22,250 nucleotides of DNA from Phallusia fumigata (taxonomy: Eukaryota; Chordata; Ascidiacea; Phlebobranchia; Ascidiidae), in assembly GCA_008931825.1 (NCBI GenBank), contig QXVZ01029586.1, forward strand, positions 1-22,250, in the 5' to 3' direction. Positions 10,401-18,175 of the stretch are shown here, in pieces; position 1 is the first letter of the stretch; each line of letters starts with the position of its first letter. The notes below the pieces were generated by a model, which was given only the letters and a program-made list of their open reading frames with translations, had not been told where the DNA came from and did not search any database. The position numbers and the translations under genes are program-made.

Positions 10401-10461
10401 GCCTTTTCAAAATCAAGTCGTCTTCCTCGAGATTGTATGGAGAGTCCTCGTCAGTCCTCAT
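4464..10461 (-). CDS. Eight-exon gene predicted from splice sites; product not recognised
   Basis: I built this model from splice signals. Exons in transcript order: 10388-10461 (ATG at 10461), 7708-7763, 7275-7310, 6740-6797, 6577-6682, 6053-6137, 4953-5054, 4464-4600 (stop TAG). The sum is 654 nt, 218 codons. Every junction phase agrees. Strong sites include GAAG^GTGAGT at 4953, TTCTTACAG before 5054, TTTTGCAG before 4600 and TTTGGTTACAG before 6137. Readable pieces are EEDDLILKRPNAN (acidic N-terminus), FFDVFVAILYKFA, KKLSQLKNFYCDMLEM, LGVVSGEIHVQLYTICC, DKIRFMLPSQHNRVPVMV and a basic tail with QRQQKRSKRRTK. I recognise no family. Exon 6053-6137 contains an in-frame TAA; a weaker upstream donor (ACTG^GTCTTG, exon end 6098) removes it and keeps the phase. 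The last two exons are the best supported, the first two the least; the acceptor of 7708-7763 touches the edge of a repeat. Introns hold transposon debris. Confidence 0.5.
5147..5268. mobile_element. Short hAT-like MITE in an intron
   Basis: Read on the minus strand the right end starts TAGGGGTCTCAAACC, typical of hAT terminal repeats. The left end is CAGGCATTACTAAAC, an imperfect match. Flanks ATCTGGAG (5139-5146) and ATCTAGAT (5269-5276) agree at 6 of 8 bases, consistent with a decayed 8-bp target duplication. At 122 bp it has no coding capacity. It lies in the intron between exons 6053-6137 and 4953-5054 of the minus-strand gene. Confidence 0.4.
7445..7500 (+). repeat. Short family A relic with a palindromic junction
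   Basis: TTTTTTATGACATGAT followed by CTGCAGGCCGAAATGCATGGGTACCCATATAGG resembles the left end of the family A element at 7801-7845 (CTTTTTATGACATGATTG, then GCAGAAACGCATAGGTCCCC). Here the terminal motif is fused directly to its own inverse as ATGGGTACCCAT. That is what an element reduced to its two joined ends would look like. Confidence 0.35.
7990..8422. mobile_element. hAT-like fragment with one clear terminus
   Basis: On the minus strand the sequence starts at 8422 with CAGGGGTCTCAAACACACGG, a typical hAT end. It is followed by GCCCACCAGGTCTTTTTGTGC. The 8 bases after it, CATTAGGG (8423-8430), resemble CATTGGGG at 7984-7991, a possible decayed target duplication. The opposite end shows no convincing inverted repeat. 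A minus-strand open frame (8130-8360) lies within it and has no transposase motif. Two CCCTATGGTAAAACA units (near 7992 and 8024) are present. Confidence 0.35.
8500..9170. repeat. Degenerate internal repeats in AT-rich DNA
   Basis: A motif of the form ACTGGTTTAAACC..AAATGGAAACATAAAATTTT recurs in diverged form near 8531, 8739, 8838, 9008 and 9133. Each is a CTACC/CTGCC-ATACTGG-like block followed by GAAA..TTTGG or TTGGAAACATA. Spacing is irregular (about 100-200 bp). No coding sequence is seen. It looks like an old, decayed tandem or nested repeat. Confidence 0.4.
9180..9856. mobile_element. Non-autonomous hAT-like element, decayed
   Basis: The left end reads CAGTGGGTTCCAAAAGGGG. The right end, read on the minus strand, is CAGTGTTTCTCAATTTTTC. 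Both are close to the common hAT terminus CAGTGGTTCTCAAA. Flanks GTTTAAGT and GGCTAAGC share 5 of 8 bases. Internally, GGGGGTCGCAAC (near 9215) and GGTTGGGAACCAAGTG (near 9548) are also hAT-terminus-like, so this may be two nested pieces. Short plus-strand frames inside (9110-9367, 9445-9684) show no transposase motif. Confidence 0.4.
9994..10140. repeat. Family B repeat, copy 1
   Basis: About 145 bp aligning at roughly 70% with 12541-12690. Shared landmarks are AAATAT(C/T)GCTG, GTGTGGG-AAACC, AAGTTACAGTG, TTCAGATA and AACTTGAAGAAA-like blocks. The frame that is open in the other copy is broken here by at least two stops. Confidence 0.6.
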
Positions 10462-10820
10462 CTGAAGATGCTGTCTTTGGATCAAAACAGTAGGATTCGA
10501 ATTGTGAAATAATTCACAAAAACCTTTATGGGCACTAACAGCCATTTTTATCTTATTCAACCTATGATTTAAACATAATCAAGTACCCACCATCTTGGCT
10601 AACAACAAAACTTTTTGCAGTTTATCGTCAGGTGGCGCAAAAATCGAAATTTTGCATAAATTTATCGGCAGCTTGTGGGAAACTTGCTGGCTAAGGGTTT
10701 TTCGTAATTTTTCGTTTTGACAGCAACAAGATAAAAAAAGACCTATATATTGTTCAGTAGGTCACCATCTCAAGTTTATGACACAAATAAAAAACAATTT
10801 AAAGCTTTCAACTTTTTTAA
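10462..10820. promoter_or_regulatory. Candidate bidirectional promoter region
   Basis: If both gene models are right, the minus-strand gene starts at 10461 and the plus-strand gene at 10821, leaving 359 bp head to head. I see no clear TATA box or initiator. The sequence just upstream of the minus-strand ATG (GCATCTTCAG then ATG) also fits a splice acceptor, so the true start could lie elsewhere or the leader could be spliced on. Confidence 0.25.
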
Positions 10821-11725
10821 ATGGGATGTAAACATGCCCTACTAAGCACTAAATTTCGATTAAAACGTTTTGAACAAATGCGCATTGCTCGTGATGACAT
10901 TTGCCGGTACAAGATACGTCACACGAGCGGTAACATGCTATGAGGCCTTTTGTTACTGTTTTCAGGCGGACAAAGTTGACCATGAGTTAGGGTTGCCAAC
11001 TCTGTTAAGCTACAATAAAGGACATAAAAACTTGAATGATATTTTATCACATCTCGAAAACACAATTTCAATTAATATTTCGATGTGATGATGACATAAA
11101 ATATTGGCACTACTTTTACAAGTTTTCTCACATAGATTTCTTTTATAACAGACTACAGCTCGATTTTGTGAAGGCCCCATCACTACCTCGTTGTATAATA
11201 TGCTAGATTTGCTTTGGTCCATCGAGTCGCAGTTAAGAAATTCAATCACAAGTCAAAACGATTTGAAAATAAAGGACAAATGGGGTTATTTCAAAGCTCA
11301 ATAAAGGACAAGGACAAAAAGAGCTGAATAAAGGATTGTCCTTTGAAATAAAGGACGGTTGGCAACCCTACCATGAGTGGAGAGCAAAGCCGCGAGCGTT
11401 TCCATCAACAAAGTCGATGGTAAGTTTTCGTACAAACACTCTCAGTTTGCAGCGTCGCGTTATTTAAAAACATAAAGTACCAATGAATAGTTTATCACGG
11501 TAAATGTAGTGTTGATTTGATTGTCGGAAAACAATCAGCAGAATCACTGTGCTACTTTCAAAACAAAATCCGAGACACAGTTTTTTTCAAAAAGAAGTGG
11601 CGTTCACCATGTTAAGATTGCACATACACTACGACCCCTCAAACTATATTTTCCGCATATATACCATTTCTATTTATTACATTGGATTTATATTCAATAC
11701 CCGCTACATTATGACCCTAATTTAA
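10821..11725 (+). pseudogene. Possible small three-exon gene split by a MITE; product unknown
   Basis: Exon 1 is 10821-10906 (ATG, 28 codons, KFRLKRFEQMRIARDD visible), donor CCG^GTACAAG. Exon 2 begins at 10966 after TTACTGTTTTCAG and ends at 11419 with a strong donor, ATG^GTAAGT. With the 383-bp MITE and one target-site copy removed, exon 2 is 63 nt and reads in phase through TMSGEQSRERFHQQSR. Exon 3 could be 11539-11725, ending in TAA; its tail overlaps a repeat, so it is weakest. The total would be 111 residues, basic, no known domain. With the MITE present, the frame stops at TAG, the element's own first three bases. The downstream target-site copy restores an ATG at 11373. Exon 2 resembles the region about 450 bp upstream of the paralogue at 21387, so it might instead be a leader exon of that gene family. 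Confidence 0.3.
10988..11370. mobile_element. hAT-type MITE, 383 bp, intact ends and target-site duplication
   Basis: The element starts TAGGGTTGCCAAC and ends GTTGGCAACCCTA, a perfect 13-bp terminal inverted repeat. It is flanked on both sides by CCATGAGT (10980-10987 and 11371-11378), a perfect 8-bp direct duplication as hAT transposases make. AATAAAGGAC or close variants recur near 11013, 11269, 11299, 11330 and 11348, mostly close to the right end; such subterminal repeats are often transposase-binding sites. No transposase is encoded. The perfect target duplication suggests a recent insertion. Confidence 0.92.
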
Positions 11726-11805
11726 TTGGCATTTTCATTTTTAATCGGCAACATTAACGTTTCTGCAAGCATAAACATATGGGTCCCACACTTAAGAGAA
11801 TGCTA
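11677..11805 (+). repeat. Family A left end, copy 3 (diverged)
   Basis: TTACATTGGATTTATA, later GTTTCTGC..GCATAAACATATGGGTCCC-ACAC, follow the order of the left ends at 2564 and 7774. The second arm of the hairpin has decayed. No matching right end was found nearby. Confidence 0.4.
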
Positions 11806-12540
11806 ATTATTGGTAGTGTTGTTATTAGGTAGGTGTCGGTTTAAGATTCGGATGGGATTTAAACAAAAAGTAACGACTGCCATTTAGAATACAGACCATA
11901 TTACTACTAACACTATGCTAATTACAAGTTGTATGCCAAAAGCATGATTATAACCTCATTGCGAGGTGTTGCGTTTACGATAAATACAACTATGAAGTAA
12001 TAATCTAAACTGACCAAACGTGAGAAACAGCGCTAATATCAAAAACGATTGTATGAAAATCCCGTGACATATTGTCTCCTAACTCGCGACATACCTAAGT
12101 TCAGCGAAACGCCCGCCTTGACACCGAATAAATAAGCGTTTATGCGTGAAGTTGCAGCCTGATACCAACTGCTGAGCGTTGCGCCGCTTGTGTCATAAAC
12201 TCGTCAATCACTCCCTTCGCGTCGCGTCGTTTTGAGTTTGCAACAGAACAGTCAGCTTTAAAACACGGATTTGGGGCTGCAAAGGTAACTACTCAGCCGA
12301 TCAGGCTGAAAGTTTAACACACTTATAAGAAGCACCCTAAATATCTACATTTTAAATTTCAATACATTTATATTAGTATGTCTAAACTAATGTGCCTGTA
12401 AACAAAAAACAAATATATTTGGGGTCAAAAAGTGGTTGAATCCAATTAAAAGTCACAAAATACTACTTTGCGTTGTACTAATATACTTTGCGTTGGACTA
12501 AATACTTTACATTGTACTAACCAGAAGAATATAGAGACTT
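11806..12540. other. Intergenic; possible non-coding first exon ending at 12284
   Basis: AT-rich on both sides, with a CpG-richer island at about 12080-12290. It contains GCGTCGCGTCGT (12219-12230) and ends in a fair splice donor, CAAAG^GTAACT (GT at 12285). The island could be a promoter or leader exon of the downstream gene at 13779. No long open frame is present and no partner exon is proven. After 12300 there is only AT-rich DNA with three copies of a short TACTTTGCGTTG-like motif near 12470-12520. Confidence 0.3.
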
Positions 12541-12690
12541 ACTTTTAATATTGCTGATTTACAATTTTCACGATTTAGGACGTGTGGGTAAACCGATAGG
12601 TGAACTGGGGTCAAAAGTTACAGTGTACCACTTCAGATATCCAACTATCATGCGTAAAAACTTGAAGAAACGATTTTTTCTTAACAAACT
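12541..12690. repeat. Family B repeat, copy 2
   Basis: Partner of 9994-10140. It begins TTAATATTGCTGATTTACAA and includes GTGTGGGTAAACC and AAAGTTACAGTGTACC. On the minus strand the text resembles the CTTTTGACCCC-type repeats widespread in marine invertebrates. A plus-strand frame (12551-12841, 96 residues, GRVGKPIGELGSKVTV near its start) runs through and beyond it. That frame has no known domain and is opposed by a 77-residue minus frame, so I do not call a gene. Confidence 0.6.
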
Positions 12691-12841
12691 GTGGAAACAA
12701 ACCGTCGTAATTAAAAAAAATGAACCGCATCTGTTTTCATTCAGAACGGGAAATCGTCTTTCATCCCTTGATGGAACCACCGTAATTTTTGTATCAAACA
12801 CGTTGAATAGCGCAGAAACATGGGAACAAATGGTTTGTTGA

Positions 12842-13778
12842 CAGTCAACATGGAAAGTCGTATGTTGTATTATATTTCAAACGGCTTCTGTTGATGGTAA
12901 ACACTGGTATTTTGACTGTTTTGTATTTTGTGCTGACTTTCTGGTAAGGTTACAAGTGGTAATCTTTTTCCCGCACGTGTAAGGCCTAGAAGCAAGACAA
13001 TGTTACTTTCAAACTCTTCCTAGTAAATAGTGCTGTAAAGTACAAATTTAATACCCATCTTAACCATAATCCAGTATGTTCTACGTGATATCCATTCTGT
13101 TTCGTAAACAAGAAATTCATCAATAAATTATTGTTTTCACGCAATTAAACAAATGATTCGTTATCATGTATTCATGAAACCATTAGTCTGTGTTCTTGGT
13201 ACAGTGTGTTGTTTTGACAGATTTTGCGTTGACATTTCATTTAGTAAGTGTAAAAGTGATTACAAAACTTGCTGTGCGACTGTACTGTAAACACAATACA
13301 GTATGATATAATAACCAACGTGATAAGGTTTTACACGAAACTTGCTTAATTCTAGGCAGTCACGAAGAAACGCTTGCTGTGCGCTGCACCGCTTAAGTCG
13401 CGTCGTGTGGCGTTTATGGCCAAACAATCAAATATTGTTGAAACCACAAAATACATGTTTGCGCAAAGAAACCATGAAAATATTTAGCTTTTACAAACTC
13501 AGGCTATCAAACGTTTCAACTACAGACAAAAGCTAGAGGCGATGTAGTGTCGTATTAAGTCAGGGCTTCACTTCTGTTGCTCGAACTTCCCAAGTGCTTT
13601 TGTTTTACAAAGTTGAGGAGAAAGGGTAGACGAAAAGCGAAAAAATAATAGATTGTATAAAATGGTTAGCATTTGCTTTTGTCGCCATCACAAAGTGTTA
13701 AGATAGGTGGTGCTAAAAAAATGTTTGTATATTTAAGCTTTATACGTGCATTAACGTCAAAAATTAAAAACAGTCATC
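12842..13778. promoter_or_regulatory. Upstream region of the nucleotidyltransferase-TPR gene
   Basis: AT-rich DNA. From about 13371 it shows patchy similarity to the region upstream of the second gene copy: GTCGCGTCGT (13397-13406) against 21004-21015, GCGATGTAGTGTCGTATTAAGT (13540s) against ACGATGTAGTATCATATCAAGT (21168 on), and TTTATA..GCATTA directly before the start. This indicates that the duplication included the promoter. An insertion appears to separate part of it in one copy. Confidence 0.5.
13739..13744 (+). promoter_or_regulatory. TATA-like hexamer 40 bp before the ATG
   Basis: TTTATA lies exactly 40 bp upstream of the ATG at 13779. The second gene copy has TTTATA at the same distance (21347-21352 for ATG 21387), inside a short conserved block. 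If it works as a TATA box the leader would be only about 10 nt. Confidence 0.35.
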
Positions 13779-16502
13779 ATGCCATGTGAAAGTGATCTAG
13801 CAAACCAGTTAAAGAAACAATGTTATCCAAATGGAGTGGAAATTGACCCTAAAGTTTCGGCGAAAACTTTGCATCAGTTGGGACATGTGTACAAAGAAAA
13901 GAGCCGAGATAAGATTAGTCTCATTCAGAGTGTTGCTTTGATGACATCAGCTGTGTTGCGGCAGCCTGACAATGTCAGTGATGTGAAGAAAGATCTTGAT
14001 GACGTATGCATGCATATTATGACGTTGGCAGATGCATCAAATCCAGATGCAGAGCTGGTGAAAAAAGCTGTCGCCGAAACCAAAGCAGAAATTCAAACAT
14101 TACGTGAAAATACAAAAGAGAAACTTTTAGAGTTGAAACCGATGTCAGATGACGTAAAGGGAGATGAACTTGATGCAATTAGAAGGCAGAGAGTTGAACA
14201 AGTTAGAGAAATACAGGATGGCGTTACTGAAGCATACAAAGACGTAATGAGACTTATTGCCGAACATACAGCTCACATATTCGGTGAACTACCTTGTAAA
14301 TTTGCTTTGTTTGGAATTGGCTCATTAGCTAATAGGGAGGTTACACCATATTCAGACTTCAAGAGCATTATTGTCTTGGAAGAAGGAATTCAGAAAAACA
14401 AGAACTACCAAAACATTTTGGAACGCTTCCGATGGTTTGCGACTGTTTTCCAAATGATACTAATTCGTCTGGGTGAAACTTTACTCCGATTCTTGGCTAT
14501 TCCATGTCTTAACAATCCATTGAATAAGGAAGAAGATTGGTTTTATGATGTATACACTCCATGTGGAATTTGTCCTAATGGATTTGCTCCTCAAACTAGC
14601 AAGAATCCATTGGGAAATCAGATTGAGCTAATCAAACCAGCCAGTGAAATGGTAAAATACTTAGACACTGAAGAAGATTTAAGGAACGGATATCATTTGG
14701 CAGATATGTTAACCAAACCAAGTTTTGTGTACGGCAATACTAACGTATTTCAAGATTTTGATAAACAAGTAGAGAAAAAACTAGAGAAGATTCCTATCTT
14801 CAACGAACGAATGCAGCAGAATTTTAAAAAAGATTGTGAACTTCTGAATTGGATAACCAAGCCTCCAAATTTAGAAACGGACATCAAACATGTTGCAGTA
14901 AAAAGTTCTCTTTGCATTTTATATCTTGGTCATGTGCACAAATGTACGAAATGGAACTGTTTTGATATTCTTGACGAACTGTGGGATCGTGGTATTATCG
15001 ACAAGAGTTTATGTGGCAAACTTCAATTCTCGTTGGCAATTGGATGCGAAATGCGATTAAGGTGGAACATCAAGACGTCAGATGTTTTCCAGCAGGCCAA
15101 TTTAAATGGACATGTAGCACTTTTGATAAACATCGGAAGGAGAGCGGTTATAGATGGGGTAAACATTGCAGCACTACTTCAAAGATATGTTGTCGGATGT
15201 TTTGATAGAAGACAAATTGAACCTATTAAGTTAGTGGAATCGCCTGTTCAAACAGTGGCTTTGTCCGTTGGTTTGATGCTGGACCAATTTGCATTAAAAT
15301 TGATAAATGAGTGTAAAGACTTGGACGAGTGTAAGAATGCGCTCGACCAATTAAAACTACAACTCTTGTTGGTGCGTGTTTTGCACAACTGTGGAAAATA
15401 TGAGAAATGCATCCAAGTCAGTAAACAAGAAGTAACGCGACTACTTCAGCTGGGTTTACTGGATTGGGCCAGCTACCATTTGCAAGAGTGTGCCAAAAGC
15501 TTGTTTGCATTGGGAAGGTACGAGGAAGCATTGGATTGTTTAGAAAAGTTGAAACATTGCATTTCCAAAAGTGCTGTAAAATCTGTAACCGATCTAAAGC
15601 TTCACATAGAAATTGGAAAATGCAAATTACAACTCAGAGACTTTCAAAGAGCAAGAGAACATTTGGAGCTTGCGTACAACGAAGTGAAAGATGATTTCCA
15701 AGAGAAAATATCCTATGAAGAATATTTTGTATTGTTAAACCAGTACAGCCGATGCCTCACTTATTTGGGTTGTTACGAGGAAGCTCTTAAGGTAGATGAA
15801 GAACAAATATCGGAAAGACAAAGAAAACATGTGCACGGAGAAACTGATAGTTATTTAAATTTGGCACTTTTCTGTAAGGGTCGTGCTCTGTGTGGCCTAA
15901 AAAGATATGAAGAAGCTCTGGGCTGCCTTGACAAGTCATGGAAGTGTATATTTCTCCATGAAGATCTTACCAAGTCTCATATTAAAGAATATGTTACTTT
16001 GAAAGTGGAATGCTTGACGAAATTAAGCCGGACATCGGAAGCAGAAAGTTTGAAAGACATTTGGCATGAAAAGATAAAATCACTCACCCCAGAAAATGAG
16101 AAAGAATCACCTCGGATGGAATACTCTGAATTCTGCAGTTTTGTTGATTCTCATGTTGCTTCAAAACTTTACAAACAAGGTCGACACCAAGAAGTACTTG
16201 TGTACGCCAAAAAGGCATTTCGATCATCAATTCATTTGAGTCCACCAAAACTTCAGTGTCTAACAGTTGCAGGGATGCTAGTTAAAACTCTGTACAAGTT
16301 ACGACGCTTCAAAGAGTGTCTTGCTGCAGCAAAGCATGGAATTAAGCTGTGTCAGTTTGTTCATGAAAATTGTGCGGGGGAGAAAATATTTACTGCAATC
16401 GTCTTAATATTCAAATCCTGTGAACAAGAGTTAAACATGAAACCAACGCTTTCCTACTCATGTACTCCATCTATATTTCATCTGCCCGATGTTCAGATGT
16501 AA
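13779..16502 (+). CDS. DUF294/GlnD-like nucleotidyltransferase-fold protein with C-terminal TPR repeats
   Basis: An intronless 907-residue frame; the ATG has A at -3 and the paralogue starts at the matching codon. Residues 1-165 are helical and charged. Residues 175-200 carry GIGSLANREVTPYSDFK, matching the GS..R.E..PYSD-x-D/E signature of the GlnD/DUF294 nucleotidyltransferase domain. Here D193 is kept but the second acid is K195, so catalysis by the usual two-metal mechanism is doubtful. Residues 350-430 (TDIKHVAVKSS.., CDS end of this region MRLRWN) resemble the DUF294 C-terminal helical domain. From about 530 to 860 there are roughly eight TPR-like helical pairs, for example ALGRYEEALDCLEKL (577-591) and GLKRYEEALGCLDKS (706-720). 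No signal peptide or membrane segment is seen, so it is probably cytosolic. Combining this fold with TPRs suggests a scaffold or sensor; the function is unknown. The lack of introns suggests a retrocopy or a bacterial-type origin. Confidence 0.85.
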   Translation: MPCESDLANQLKKQCYPNGVEIDPKVSAKTLHQLGHVYKEKSRDKISLIQSVALMTSAVLRQPDNVSDVKKDLDDVCMHIMTLADASNPDAELVKKAVAETKAEIQTLRENTKEKLLELKPMSDDVKGDELDAIRRQRVEQVREIQDGVTEAYKDVMRLIAEHTAHIFGELPCKFALFGIGSLANREVTPYSDFKSIIVLEEGIQKNKNYQNILERFRWFATVFQMILIRLGETLLRFLAIPCLNNPLNKEEDWFYDVYTPCGICPNGFAPQTSKNPLGNQIELIKPASEMVKYLDTEEDLRNGYHLADMLTKPSFVYGNTNVFQDFDKQVEKKLEKIPIFNERMQQNFKKDCELLNWITKPPNLETDIKHVAVKSSLCILYLGHVHKCTKWNCFDILDELWDRGIIDKSLCGKLQFSLAIGCEMRLRWNIKTSDVFQQANLNGHVALLINIGRRAVIDGVNIAALLQRYVVGCFDRRQIEPIKLVESPVQTVALSVGLMLDQFALKLINECKDLDECKNALDQLKLQLLLVRVLHNCGKYEKCIQVSKQEVTRLLQLGLLDWASYHLQECAKSLFALGRYEEALDCLEKLKHCISKSAVKSVTDLKLHIEIGKCKLQLRDFQRAREHLELAYNEVKDDFQEKISYEEYFVLLNQYSRCLTYLGCYEEALKVDEEQISERQRKHVHGETDSYLNLALFCKGRALCGLKRYEEALGCLDKSWKCIFLHEDLTKSHIKEYVTLKVECLTKLSRTSEAESLKDIWHEKIKSLTPENEKESPRMEYSEFCSFVDSHVASKLYKQGRHQEVLVYAKKAFRSSIHLSPPKLQCLTVAGMLVKTLYKLRRFKECLAAAKHGIKLCQFVHENCAGEKIFTAIVLIFKSCEQELNMKPTLSYSCTPSIFHLPDVQM

Positions 16503-18003
16503 TTTATATCATTATACAAGATGCTATATCAGGATCACCAGGCTAAATAATGCAAGTTGGATATAGTTTTGAATAAGTTATTGCGTTTCCAAGCCTTTTG
16601 TTGTAGATTCTGTACAGTTGTACATATTCTTTGTATTTTAGCCAGCCAATGTGTTTCCTCTATGCTTAAAACAGTGTAGATGTGCAACGCTTCTCCATAA
16701 CCCAGTAGGCAACCTGTACGTTATCCAGTGTTTTTCACCTGCTGTATTTTCGGTTAGATTGTGTGTACTTTGCTTTATTGCGCAAGCTGTTTTGAAAACG
16801 CAGCACAACAAAGGATTGTTATGTATACAACGAAAAGGCACATTTTGTGTCCATTGTATCATGTTATCACTGGCCTATGTCATTAGTATACGTCGGTATT
16901 TCGACTGCTTTCTTTTGCTTTGTCCTTCAGTGCGATTTGTCCTTTGCATTAAAAATTATCACTTCGGCATTTGTCGCAACACGTTTTTTTCTTGTATTTT
17001 CCAAACAAGAACAATGTTGTTTTTTGGACGTTAGGCAAGCCTCAGTTTTTTCATTGATTACAACGTCAGAGAGACCAACGAATTTGTGTGACGTAAGAAT
17101 TGCGTGTTTTGTTTCCAAAGCCATACTATAGCGTCCTCATAATAAAAATGCTTTCGAAACAATATAAAGGTTTGCATTTAAGGACTCTTGAAGACAAAAA
17201 CAGAGCTGAAAAATGTACGAAATCTGCATCATGAAATAAGCCTGATTTCAACCTAATCAGTTTGATGTTTAAGTTGACTAGTCATTTAACAGTGTCACAA
17301 TTTGTGTTCAGCCTGTGACTCGCAGGCACAGATTTGCCTGTTGTTGTGATATACATGTGACCGATTGTGCAACAACCGTGACGGGCTGCGCCTTACACGG
17401 AAAGTATAATGTGCAATAGCTGACGTCACGATGTACGTGAAACCGACAACTTTAAACTTTTCAGCTTCTAGTCATTAGTTGCAAGCTATTTGAAGTATCG
17501 TATCACAAACAAATATAGTTAACAGAGACTTTTCTGACAATTTGTACTCCATTTATCAGATACAGATAAACGGATATGTTGATTGAACGTATTAAAAGAA
17601 GGATTAATTGACCATGAGATATACGGGTTTTGTCTGAAAAAACGTTTGAGTTACGACCAGTTATTAACGCACTATTTGCCCCCTAGCGGTCAAAAATAAA
17701 AAAAGCAACTATTTACTTACGTTTTTCTGTTTTCAAGAAAAAGATACTTTCGGCCGCAATCAGCACTATGACTTATGTCACTGCAAAACAACAAGAATGA
17801 ATGTCAAAATATCGATGTGGAACATATATGTGGTTGTTTATCGACGTACACGTATGTGCAAAAAAAAACAGAAAAGTATACTTTGAAATAAAGTTTAATT
17901 TAAAAACTTGATAGAATTTGCCACTCTGGCGGTGTTACGAAATAATGTAAAGTGTGTTATAGATTACCGGCGATCGACGGTCGTCTTGCAACCATTCAAT
18001 GAA
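16503..18003 (+). other. 3' untranslated region and flank of the TPR gene; no further gene
   Basis: Several mid-sized frames occur on both strands (for example 16651-17034 plus and 16638-16862 minus), but they overlap each other and show no domain. AATAAA at 17141-17146 is the best poly(A) signal, giving a 3' UTR of about 650 nt. TGACGTCA, a perfect CRE-type site, is at 17421-17428. Nothing else is supported. Confidence 0.5.
17141..17146 (+). terminator. Candidate poly(A) signal AATAAA
   Basis: The first canonical AATAAA in clean context after the stop codon at 16500-16502. ATTAAA near 16947 is an alternative. The same signal appears again at 18814-18819 because of the duplicated segment. 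Confidence 0.4.
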
Positions 18004-18004
18004 N
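18004..18004. other. Single-base assembly gap (N)
   Basis: The only ambiguous base in the window. It lies exactly between the two 1672-bp copies, so it marks a contig join rather than a miscalled base. Confidence 0.97.
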
Positions 18005-18175
18005 AAGCATGGAATTAAGCTGTGTCAGTTTGTTCATGAAAATTGTGCGGGGGAGAAAATATTTACTGCAATCGTCTTAATATTCAAATCCTGTGAACAA
18101 GAGTTAAACATGAAACCAACGCTTTCCTACTCATGTACTCCATCTATATTTCATCTGCCCGATGTTCAGATGTAA
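18005..18175 (+). pseudogene. Duplicated 3' fragment of the TPR gene coding region
   Basis: Repeats codons 852-907 plus the stop codon of the gene at 13779-16502 without any upstream coding sequence. It has no start of its own and is identical to the original over this span. It is almost certainly an artefact of the unmerged contig overlap and should not be annotated as a separate gene. Confidence 0.9.

Larger units (their letters stand above)
16332..18003. repeat. 1672-bp segment repeated at 18005-19676 (copy 1)
   Basis: Holds codons 852-907 and the stop of the TPR gene, its 3' untranslated region and about 850 bp of flank. The second copy follows at a constant offset of 1673 and differs at only two places I could find (C16881/T18554 and A16885/G18558). 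The copy ends exactly one base before the N at 18004. This is best read as the end of one contig overlapping the start of the next. Confidence 0.95.

Noticed and set aside
10203..10493. Plus-strand 96-residue protein
   Set aside because: It starts inside the right end of a repeat element and then runs antisense to the predicted first exon of the minus-strand gene.
16638..17131. Several 65-127-residue frames in the 3' flank, repeated at 18311-18804
   Set aside because: They overlap on both strands, show no domain, lie in the 3' UTR region, and the second set is a copy caused by the assembly artefact.
17678..17689. CTCF-like site (GCCCCCTAGCGG on plus, CCGCTAGGGGGC on minus)
   Set aside because: One match with a mismatch at a conserved position, and no evidence for CTCF function in this organism; too weak to list.
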